A stretch of DNA of 17,559 bases from NCBI GenBank assembly GCA_902496945.1, contig CABVDE010000038.1, positions 1 to 17,559 on the forward strand, read 5' to 3'. Source of the DNA: an uncultured Collinsella sp. (lineage in GTDB: Bacteria > Actinomycetota > Coriobacteriia > Coriobacteriales > Coriobacteriaceae). The position numbers and the translations under genes were made by a program. Position 1 is the stretch's first letter; the number at the start of each line of letters is the position of its first letter. The notes beneath the pieces were generated by a model. The model had not been told where the DNA came from, searched no databases, and saw nothing but the letters and a program-made list of their open reading frames with translations. This document shows positions 9,233-15,184 of the stretch, piece after piece.

Positions 9233-9323
9233 TCGTTCATTAAGGCAAGCCAGACCGTTTCGGCCAGTATGTTGACTTGCCGCGCCACCGGAGGCGAACC
9301 CGGTCACGCGACTACTCCCTCAT
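9226..9323 (-). promoter_or_regulatory. yybP-ykoY manganese riboswitch aptamer
   Basis: The minus-strand leader of mntP carries the hallmarks of the yybP-ykoY class. ATGAG (9323-9319) can pair with CTCGT (9230-9226) as P1. The GGGAGTAG stretch follows the 5' strand. A GTCAACATACTGG segment lies at the junction, and AACGAGAC precedes the P1 3' strand. In this class Mn2+ docks two loops, stabilises P1 and turns expression on. Here the P1 3' strand is shared with a terminator. The assignment is from motif recognition and was not scored by a covariance model. Confidence 0.88.
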
Positions 9324-9351
9324 TTATGTGAATTCCGATGCTACCACATAA

Positions 9352-9439
9352 GCAGTTAATTTGGGACGGGGCTGTTTTAGCTACCCAACTCGTCGACGGC
9401 TAAGGGGTAGCTAAAACAGCCCGGTCCCAAATTAACTGC
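9352..9439. repeat. 88-bp near-perfect palindrome (MITE/REP-like)
   Basis: Two 35-bp arms (9352-9386 and 9405-9439) are inverted copies with one mismatch (G 9368 versus its partner). They are separated by 18 bp that contain the palindrome CGTCGACG (9391-9398) almost at the exact centre. Short CACAT/ATGTG sequences (9345-9349, 9445-9449) extend the symmetry. No T-run follows on either strand, so it is not a classical terminator. It lies between the divergent mntP riboswitch and disA. A mobile palindromic repeat is the likeliest explanation; no clear target duplication is visible. Confidence 0.8.
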
Positions 9440-9548
9440 CCCAGATGTGTTCGCTCATTCTGTAAGCATCGGATTTTGCGGGCGCCACAGGGGCAAACCG
9501 TGAGAAACTTATTGACGTTTATGGAGCGTATGCGATGGGAGCGATGCC

Positions 9549-10616
9549 TTGGATAAGAACGAGCTGCAAAAGCGTATGGAGCAGGCCATTCGCCTGACGG
9601 CACCTGGCCAGCCGATCCGCACCGCCCTCGACATGATCATCGCCGGTCACCTGGGCGCCCTTATCTGCGTCGGCGACACCGAAAACGTGCTCGCTGCCGG
9701 CAACGACGGCTTCCCGCTCAACATTTCGTTCACCTCGAACCGCCTGTTCGAGCTTTCCAAGATGGACGGCGCCATCGTCATCGACGGCGACCTCACCCAG
9801 ATTCTGCGCGCCAACTTTCACCTCAACCCTGACCCCTCGCTCGCCACGAGCGAGACGGGCATGCGTCACCGCACCGCTGCTCGCATGTCGGTGCTCACCG
9901 ACGCCATCGTAATCTCGGTCTCGGCCCGTCGTGCCGTCGTCAACGTGTACGTCCACGGCAAGAGCTACGAGATCCAGCCCGTCACCACCATCATGAGCTC
10001 GGTCAACCAGCTCGTCGCCACGCTCCAGACCACCCGCCAGTCGCTCGATCGCTCCCTGCTGCGCCTGACGGCCCTCGAGCTCGACGACTACGTCACGCTC
10101 GCCGACATCACCGGCATTTTCTCGAGCTTCGAGATCATGCAGCAGGCAAAGACCGAGCTTAAGGATTGTATCGTCAAGCTGGGCAACCAGGGCAAACTCG
10201 TGCAGATGCAGCTCGAGCAGCTCGCGGGCTCCAGCATGGATACCGAATACGACCTGATGATTCGCGACTACGCAAGCGATTCCTCTGAGGCCAACGCCGA
10301 GAAGATTCGCGCCGAGCTCAGCCGCATGACGCCTAAGGATTTGTCCGACCCGCAGCACGTGGCGGCGGTTCTGGGTTACGACGACCTGGACGAGGATTCC
10401 GTCATGACGCCGCTGGGCCTGCGCACGCTTTCGCGCGTGTCCGTCGTTCGTGACGGCGTGGCCGAGAAGATCGTCGACGAGTACGGCTCACTGCAGGAGC
10501 TCATGGACGACATCAGCGAGGACCCGGAGCGTCTGGGCGACTTTGGCGTCAACAACCCTGCCATTCTTGCGGACTCCCTGTACCGCATGAAGGGCACCAA
10601 ACAGGGGAACGCATAA
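9549..10616 (+). CDS. disA: DisA, diadenylate cyclase (c-di-AMP synthase)
   Basis: DisA condenses two ATP to c-di-AMP and scans DNA for branched structures. The protein is 355 aa. The DAC domain (about 10-145) has the catalytic Asp-Gly-Ala (73-75) and Arg-His-Arg-Thr-Ala (106-110) motifs. A helical spine follows, then a RuvA-like helix-hairpin-helix C-terminus (about 285-345). The start is a TTG at 9549: the nearby ATGs are out of frame, an in-frame TGA lies at 9513, and GGGAG sits seven bases before the TTG. Its stop shares one base with the ispD start. Most clusters have radA just upstream; here it is absent and mntP/hipBA lie there instead. Rare-start use may keep DisA levels low. Confidence 0.95.
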   Translation: MDKNELQKRMEQAIRLTAPGQPIRTALDMIIAGHLGALICVGDTENVLAAGNDGFPLNISFTSNRLFELSKMDGAIVIDGDLTQILRANFHLNPDPSLATSETGMRHRTAARMSVLTDAIVISVSARRAVVNVYVHGKSYEIQPVTTIMSSVNQLVATLQTTRQSLDRSLLRLTALELDDYVTLADITGIFSSFEIMQQAKTELKDCIVKLGNQGKLVQMQLEQLAGSSMDTEYDLMIRDYASDSSEANAEKIRAELSRMTPKDLSDPQHVAAVLGYDDLDEDSVMTPLGLRTLSRVSVVRDGVAEKIVDEYGSLQELMDDISEDPERLGDFGVNNPAILADSLYRMKGTKQGNA

Positions 10617-11344
10617 TGGCGCCCGTGTGCGCCGTGGTCGTTGCCGGTGGCAGCGGCCAGCGCTTTGGCAACCCTGGCGGCAAGCAACTCGTCAACGTTG
10701 CGGGTCGTCCGCTCATGAGCTGGTCCATTCGCGCGTTCGACCGTAGCGACAAGGTGGGCCACATTGTGGTGGTTTGCCCTGCCGAGCGTCGTGCCGAGAT
10801 GCGCCGCCTGGCCATCAACCCGTTTGACTATGACACGCCCATCAGCTTTGCCGATGCCGGCGATACTCGTCAGGATTCCACCCGCGCCGGCGTGCACGCG
10901 GTGCCGGCGGGTTTCGAATATGTTGCCATCCACGACGGCGCCCGTCCGCTCATCACGACCGAGGCTATCGACCATGCTATCGACGTACTTGTGGGCGACC
11001 GCGCCCTCGACGGTGTCGTGTGCGGCCAGCCCGCAATCGACACGCTCAAGATCGTCGACGGCGACAATATCGTCGAGACGCCGCCGCGCGAGCTCTATTG
11101 GGCCGCGCAGACGCCGCAGATCTTTAGCGTCGACGCCATGAAGCGCGCTCACGCCGCCGCTATCGCCGAGGGCTTTATCGGTACCGACGATTCATCGCTG
11201 GTCGAGCGCATGGGCGGACGCGTCCGCTGTGTCCAGAGCCCGCGCGACAACCTTAAGGTGACGGTGCCCGAGGACCTGCGTCCCGTAACTGCGATTCTGC
11301 TCGGCCGCATGGCCGAGGGAGAGGACCTTCCCCATGTTCGGTAA
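10616..11344 (+). CDS. ispD: IspD, MEP cytidylyltransferase
   Basis: IspD transfers CMP to 2-C-methyl-D-erythritol 4-phosphate in the MEP isoprenoid pathway. The 242-aa protein starts with the nucleotide-binding Ala-Gly-Gly-Ser-Gly-Gln-Arg-Phe-Gly loop (Arg16, then Lys23). It contains His-Asp-Gly-Ala-Arg-Pro-Leu with Asp107, and the Gln-Thr-Pro-Gln-Ile-Phe segment. It ends with Asn-Leu-Lys-Val-Thr-Val-Pro-Glu-Asp, where Lys214 matches the E. coli active-site lysine. ATG 10616 overlaps the disA stop by one base (TAATG), and the 3' end overlaps ispF by 11 bases, so the three genes are translationally coupled. The classic Asp-Ala-Ala-Arg-Pro is Asp-Gly-Ala-Arg-Pro here, a mild variation. Confidence 0.95.
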   Translation: MAPVCAVVVAGGSGQRFGNPGGKQLVNVAGRPLMSWSIRAFDRSDKVGHIVVVCPAERRAEMRRLAINPFDYDTPISFADAGDTRQDSTRAGVHAVPAGFEYVAIHDGARPLITTEAIDHAIDVLVGDRALDGVVCGQPAIDTLKIVDGDNIVETPPRELYWAAQTPQIFSVDAMKRAHAAAIAEGFIGTDDSSLVERMGGRVRCVQSPRDNLKVTVPEDLRPVTAILLGRMAEGEDLPHVR

Positions 11345-11828
11345 CCTGCGCATTGGCCACGGCTACGACGTCCACCGTCTGGTGGAGGGGCGTCGATGTA
11401 TCATCGGCGGGGTCGACATTCCCTACGAGCGCGGCCTGCTGGGGCACTCGGATGCCGATGTGCTCGCACACGCGCTGGCCGACGCCATCCTGGGCGCTTG
11501 CCGCGGAGGAGACATTGGTAAGCTATTCCCCGATACCGATCCCGCCTATGAGGGCGCCGACTCGATGGTGCTGCTCGCTCGCGTGATGGACTATGCGCGC
11601 GAGCTGGGCTTTGAGTTTGTCGATGCCGACTGCACCATCGCCTGCCAGCAGCCCAAGATCACCCCGCACCGCGATGCCATGCGTGCCAACCTGGCCCATG
11701 CCCTGGGCGTTGACGTCGAAAACGTGGGCGTCGCCGCCACCACGACCGAAAAGCTCGGTTGGGAAGGCCAGAGCGAGGGGATTGGCGCCTGGGCCGTCTG
11801 CCTGCTACAGAAAACCGTTAAGGAGTAA
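11334..11828 (+). CDS. ispF: IspF, MEcPP synthase
   Basis: IspF cyclises CDP-ME 2-phosphate to 2-C-methyl-D-erythritol 2,4-cyclodiphosphate and follows IspD after the IspE step. The 164-aa protein has the metal ligands Asp12 and His14 (Gly-Tyr-Asp-Val-His) and His46 (Asp-Val-Leu-Ala-His-Ala). It also has the C-terminal Thr-Thr-Thr-Glu-Lys-Leu-Gly loop that contacts cytidine. ATG 11334 lies inside ispD behind GGGAGAGGA. The family works as a homotrimer with zinc at each interface. The stop overlaps the Shine-Dalgarno of cysS, which continues the operon. Confidence 0.96.
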   Translation: MFGNLRIGHGYDVHRLVEGRRCIIGGVDIPYERGLLGHSDADVLAHALADAILGACRGGDIGKLFPDTDPAYEGADSMVLLARVMDYARELGFEFVDADCTIACQQPKITPHRDAMRANLAHALGVDVENVGVAATTTEKLGWEGQSEGIGAWAVCLLQKTVKE

Positions 11829-11831
11829 CGA

Positions 11832-13298
11832 ATGCGTATCTACAACAGCGCTACCCATAAAAAGGAAGAGTTCCAGCCCATCGAGTCCGGCAAGGTCCGC
11901 ATGTATGTGTGCGGCCCCACGGTCTACGACAACATCCACATCGGTAACGCCCGCACGTTCATTAGCTTTGATGTGATTCGTCGCTGGCTCATTGCGAGCG
12001 GCTACGAGGTCACGTTCGCCCAGAACCTCACCGATGTCGACGACAAGATCATCAAGCGCGCCAACGAGCAGGGCCGTACGGCCGCCGAGGTCGCGACGGA
12101 GTTTTCCGATAAGTTCATCGGCGTCATGCGTGCCGCTAACGTGCTCGATCCCGATGTGCGCCCCCGCGCCACCAAGGAGATCGGCCCCATGATCACCATG
12201 ATCAAGACGCTCATCGAGCAGGGCAACGCCTACGCTGCCGATAACGGCGACGTGTACTTTGCCGTGCGCAGCGATCCCAACTATGGTCAGGTCTCGGGCC
12301 GCAACATCGACGACCTTATGGTGGGCGCCCGCATTGAGGAGAACGAGGACAAGAACGACCCGCTCGACTTTGCCCTGTGGAAGGCTGCCAAGCCAGGTGA
12401 GCCCAGCTGGCCGAGCCCCTGGGGCGAGGGTCGTCCCGGTTGGCACACCGAGTGCGCCGCCATGGTGCACCGCTACCTGGGCACCCCGATCGACATTCAC
12501 GGCGGCGGCTCCGATTTGGCCTTCCCGCATCACGAGAACGAGTGCGCCCAGGCCACCTGCGCCTGGCACCAGGGTTTCTCCAACACCTGGATGCACACGG
12601 GTATGCTGCTGGTCGACGGTGAGAAGATGTCCAAGTCGCTCGGCAACTTCTTTACGCTGGCCGAGGTGCTCGAGCAGCACTCTGCCGCGGCCCTGCGTTT
12701 GCTGATGTTGCAGACGAGCTATCGCTCGCCGCTCGACTTCTCTTGGGAGCGCCTGGAGGGTGCCGAGAACTCGCTCACGCGTATCGCGGGTACGGTCGAG
12801 AACCTGCGCTGGGCCGCGAACCATGCGACGGCCGCTGCCGATGAAGCTGCTGCCGAGGCGTTTGCTGTCAAGGCCGTCGAGGCCCGTGCCACCTTTAAGG
12901 AGTGCATGGACGACGACTTTAACACCGCCGGTGCCATGGGTGCCGTCTTTGGCTTTGTGACCGAGTGCAACCAGTATCTGGAGCAGGCGGGTGACGCTGC
13001 CGACAAGGCAGCCGCACTTGTCGCCGCCGATACGCTGGCAGAGCTCCTCGATACGTTTGGCGTTGAGCTTCCCGAGCCCAAGGTCGAGCTGCCGCTGGGC
13101 CTGCTGGGTGTTGCCGCCGGCCTGGTCGCCTACACGGGCGACAATGTGGACGAGGCTGCTGCCAAGATTCTCCAGGCTCGCGCCGAGGCCCGTGCCGCCA
13201 AGAACTGGGACCTGGCAGACGCCATCCGCGACCAGCTCAAGGACCTGGGCTTGACTATTGAAGATACTGCCGCGGGCACCCGCATTAAGTCTCTCTAA
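11832..13298 (+). CDS. cysS: CysS, cysteinyl-tRNA synthetase
   Basis: CysS is a class I synthetase that charges tRNA-Cys. The 488-aa protein has zinc ligands Cys27, Cys208, His233 and Glu237, which match the E. coli set with a one-residue offset. It has the HIGH-type motif His-Ile-Gly-Asn (36-39) and Lys-Met-Ser-Lys-Ser (265-269). The helical C-terminal domain follows (about 310-488). The start ATG 11832 follows AAGGAG, which lies over the ispF stop region. In B. subtilis gltX and cysE stand before cysS; both are missing here. The gene is followed not by mini-III RNase (mrnC) but by two long hairpins, then rlmB. A large minus-strand open frame opposite this gene is a codon-bias shadow. Confidence 0.97.
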   Translation: MRIYNSATHKKEEFQPIESGKVRMYVCGPTVYDNIHIGNARTFISFDVIRRWLIASGYEVTFAQNLTDVDDKIIKRANEQGRTAAEVATEFSDKFIGVMRAANVLDPDVRPRATKEIGPMITMIKTLIEQGNAYAADNGDVYFAVRSDPNYGQVSGRNIDDLMVGARIEENEDKNDPLDFALWKAAKPGEPSWPSPWGEGRPGWHTECAAMVHRYLGTPIDIHGGGSDLAFPHHENECAQATCAWHQGFSNTWMHTGMLLVDGEKMSKSLGNFFTLAEVLEQHSAAALRLLMLQTSYRSPLDFSWERLEGAENSLTRIAGTVENLRWAANHATAAADEAAAEAFAVKAVEARATFKECMDDDFNTAGAMGAVFGFVTECNQYLEQAGDAADKAAALVAADTLAELLDTFGVELPEPKVELPLGLLGVAAGLVAYTGDNVDEAAAKILQARAEARAAKNWDLADAIRDQLKDLGLTIEDTAAGTRIKSL

Positions 13299-13305
13299 TC
13301 CCTGC

Positions 13306-13405
13306 GGGTTTCCCAAACACCCGACCTTTCCGTTCAAACCGTCGCTTGCGTACCCAAGTACGCGTCGCTCCTCTTTCACGGCAATCTCGGGCACTTGGAA
13401 AACCC
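13306..13405 (+). ncRNA. Tandem structured RNA-like hairpin, copy 1
   Basis: This is a 100-nt imperfect hairpin in the cysS-rlmB gap. Going inward, the pairs are GGGTTT/AAACCC (13306-13311, 13400-13405), CCAA/TTGG, a 3x3 mismatch (ACA versus CAC) and CCCGA/TCGGG (13320-13324, 13387-13391). Next come a CC versus TC mismatch, TT/AA, and CCGT/ACGG (13330-13333, 13378-13381). An internal loop (TCAAACCGTC, 13334-13343, against TCCTCTTTC, 13369-13377) follows, then an apical stem GCGTAC/GTACGC closed by CCAA. The same loop sequences recur in copy 2. The strand is assumed from the direction of transcription. Function unknown. Confidence 0.6.
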
Positions 13406-13407
13406 GT

Positions 13408-13512
13408 ACCGACCGCCCGAGCCACGGCACCTTGCCTTTCAATCGTCGGGCATGACCTCAAGGTCTATGCCCTCCTCTTTCAAGGCAATCTGCCGCACCT
13501 CGGGTGGTCGGT
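13408..13512 (+). ncRNA. Tandem structured RNA-like hairpin, copy 2
   Basis: This second hairpin begins two bases after copy 1 and has the same layout. The basal stem is 14 bp (13408-13421 with 13499-13512, one G-U), followed by a 3x3 mismatch (CCA versus CAC) and CGGCA/TGCCG. Next come CC versus TC, TTGCCTT/AAGGCAA (13432-13438, 13482-13488) and the internal loop TCAATCGTC (13439-13447) against TCCTCTTTC (13473-13481). The apical stem is GGGCAT-GACC closed by TCAA with GGTC and ATGCCC. Stem bases differ from copy 1 but stay paired; loop bases are conserved. It ends 28 nt before the rlmB Shine-Dalgarno. Confidence 0.6.
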
Positions 13513-13555
13513 CAATTTGTCTCGTTTGAAAAATGTTTTAAAAGGAGGTCGTCCT

Positions 13556-14476
13556 ATGGCCGACAATCGCAAGCGTGCGCCGCGTGGCGGCAAGCAGGCC
13601 GCTTCTGGCTCGCGTCCGACTCGCCGTAACGACCGCGCTGCTGCTCCCAAGGGCCAGCGCGAGCGCACCCAGGCGCAGGCTGCGCGTCCGCAGCACGACC
13701 GCAATCGCGACGTCGTTCAGGCTCCCAAGAGTGAGTTTATCGAGGGTCGTCGCGCTGCTGCCGAGGCACTGCGCACCGGTTTTCCCGTCAAGTGTGCACT
13801 CATCGCCGAGGGTGGGGAGCGTGATGCCTCTCTGTCGCGCCTGGTCGATGACCTCAATGCCGCGGGTGTCCGTATTAAGTACGTGCCGCGCGCACAGCTC
13901 GATGCGCTGTCGAGCCACGGCGCACACCAGGGCATTGCGCTCGAGGTGGGCAACTTTCCCTACGCCGACGTTGCCGACATCCTCGACCGTGCAGGCGAGG
14001 GTCCGGCGCTCGTCGTCGTGCTTGACCATGTGACCGACGACGGCAACTTTGGCGCCATCGTGCGTTCCGCCGAGGTTGTGGGCGCGGCTGGCGTTATCAT
14101 CGCCAACAAGCGTGCCGCCGGCGTCACCGTGGGTAGCTACAAGACCTCTGCCGGTGCCGTCATACATCTGCCCATCGCGCAGGTTCCCAACATCGCTCGT
14201 GCGCTCGACGACCTCAAGGCCGCCGGCTTTTGGGTGGGAGGTGCCTCCGAGCATGCCGAGGGCAGCTGCTGGGACGCTCCCTTCGAGGGCCGCGTGGCGC
14301 TCGTTATGGGTTCTGAGGGCGACGGCATCTCGCGTCTGGTGCTCGGGAAATGCGACTTTTTGACCAAGCTTCCCCAGCGCGGTATGACCGAGAGCCTCAA
14401 TGTTGCCCAGGCGACCACGGCGCTGTGCTTTGAATGGCTGCGCCGCAACGCTGGCGAGCTCATGGGGGAGGAGTAG
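13556..14476 (+). CDS. rlmB: RlmB-type 23S rRNA (Gm2251) 2'-O-methyltransferase
   Basis: This SpoU-family enzyme probably methylates G2251 in the ribosomal P-site loop using SAM. The 306-aa protein has a basic, Arg/Ala/Gln-rich N-terminal tail (about 1-55). An RNA-binding substrate domain follows (about 60-135). The knotted SPOUT domain has motif 1 Asp-Asp-Gly-Asn-Phe-Gly-Ala-Ile-Val-Arg-Ser (Asn164), motif 2 Val-Met-Gly-Ser-Glu-Gly-Asp-Gly-Ile-Ser and motif 3 Glu-Ser-Leu-Asn-Val-Ala-Gln-Ala (Asn282). The start ATG 13556 has AAAAGGAGG (13540-13548) before it. The open frame further upstream runs through the hairpins and is not protein. It is syntenic with yacO/rlmB of B. subtilis. The modified nucleotide is inferred from the family. 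Confidence 0.92.
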   Translation: MADNRKRAPRGGKQAASGSRPTRRNDRAAAPKGQRERTQAQAARPQHDRNRDVVQAPKSEFIEGRRAAAEALRTGFPVKCALIAEGGERDASLSRLVDDLNAAGVRIKYVPRAQLDALSSHGAHQGIALEVGNFPYADVADILDRAGEGPALVVVLDHVTDDGNFGAIVRSAEVVGAAGVIIANKRAAGVTVGSYKTSAGAVIHLPIAQVPNIARALDDLKAAGFWVGGASEHAEGSCWDAPFEGRVALVMGSEGDGISRLVLGKCDFLTKLPQRGMTESLNVAQATTALCFEWLRRNAGELMGEE

Positions 14477-14479
14477 CGC

Positions 14480-15157
14480 ATGTCCAAAAAGAACCGCGCC
14501 AAGTCCAAGGCCAAGCGCTTTGGCGAGGGCTCGGCCAAGCCGATCGTTTCGGCCGCGACCTATGGCGTGGGCGGCAATGCGTTTGCGCAGGCCATCGCCG
14601 ATCCTGTCTCGACGGTGCACTCCAATAAGCCCGAGCTGCTGGTGGTCGACGGCTACAACGTGATCCACTGCACGCCGCGCTACGAAAAACTCGTGTACGA
14701 CCACTCCGACGACCCGTATTCTAGCGACGTTCACGACATGGCGCGCACGGCGCTCATCAACGACGTTGCCGCGTTTGCCCAGGGCCGCTACGAGGCCGTG
14801 GTCGTGTTCGACGGTGCGGGCAATATCTCCAACGAGCGCCCTAACCTGCCGGCACGTGGTGTGCGCATTGAGTTCTCGCCGACGGGCGTTTCGGCCGATA
14901 CCGTGGTGCAAAAGCTCTGCATCCAGGCGCGCGAGGAAGGCCGCGCGTGCTCCGTGGTATCGAGCGATGGCACGATCCAGGCTGTCGTCATGGGCAAGGG
15001 CGTCACGCGCATCTCGAGCCGCATGCTGGTGGACGAGCTCAAGCAGATCGACAACGACGTGCACGAGGCCGAGGAGGCACCCCAGATCAAGATGACCCTG
15101 GGCAGCCGTCTGAGCCCCGAGGCGCTGGCAAAGCTCAAGGCCCTGCGCGGGAGGTAG
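14480..15157 (+). CDS. YacP-like NYN-domain nuclease (Rae1 family)
   Basis: The protein belongs to the YacP/NYN group, a PIN-like nuclease fold. The B. subtilis member Rae1 cuts mRNA in the ribosomal A site. The 225-aa protein has a basic N-terminal tail (1-20) and a Leu-Leu-Val-Val-Asp-Gly-Tyr-Asn-Val-Ile core motif (Asp57, Asn60). It then has Val-Val-Phe-Asp-Gly, Ser-Ala-Asp-Thr-Val-Val, and Ser-Ser-Asp-Gly-Thr-Ile, which supply the acidic active-site residues. ATG 14480 is three bases after the rlmB stop with GGGGAGGAG before it, so it is cotranscribed with rlmB. The first ~48 residues have no visible fold and resemble the rlmB tail in charge. Ribosome-linked mRNA cleavage here is inferred from family and context. 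Confidence 0.88.
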   Translation: MSKKNRAKSKAKRFGEGSAKPIVSAATYGVGGNAFAQAIADPVSTVHSNKPELLVVDGYNVIHCTPRYEKLVYDHSDDPYSSDVHDMARTALINDVAAFAQGRYEAVVVFDGAGNISNERPNLPARGVRIEFSPTGVSADTVVQKLCIQAREEGRACSVVSSDGTIQAVVMGKGVTRISSRMLVDELKQIDNDVHEAEEAPQIKMTLGSRLSPEALAKLKALRGR

Positions 15158-15184
15158 GGGAGCTGACGGCGCGACGCTGTCTCG

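Noticed and set aside
9134..9307. N-terminal extension of MntP
   Set aside because: This stretch is the Mn riboswitch and terminator; ATG 9133 begins the first MntP helix.
9352..9439. Bidirectional terminator
   Set aside because: There is no T-tract on either strand after the long stem.
11805..13442. 545-codon minus-strand open frame opposite cysS
   Set aside because: It lies wholly across cysS and the hairpins. The sequence has no recognisable domain and no ribosome site.
13346..13555. N-terminal extension of RlmB through the hairpin region
   Set aside because: The strong AAAAGGAGG before ATG 13556 and the usual family length favour the internal start. The extension reads through the paired structures.
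13299..13555. T-box leader or ordinary terminators after cysS
   Set aside because: No TGGAACC-type antiterminator or specifier loop is visible, and neither hairpin is followed by a T-run.
13538..15064. 508-codon minus-strand open frame opposite rlmB and yacP
   Set aside because: Same GC-rich shadow effect; the plus-strand genes have firm motifs.
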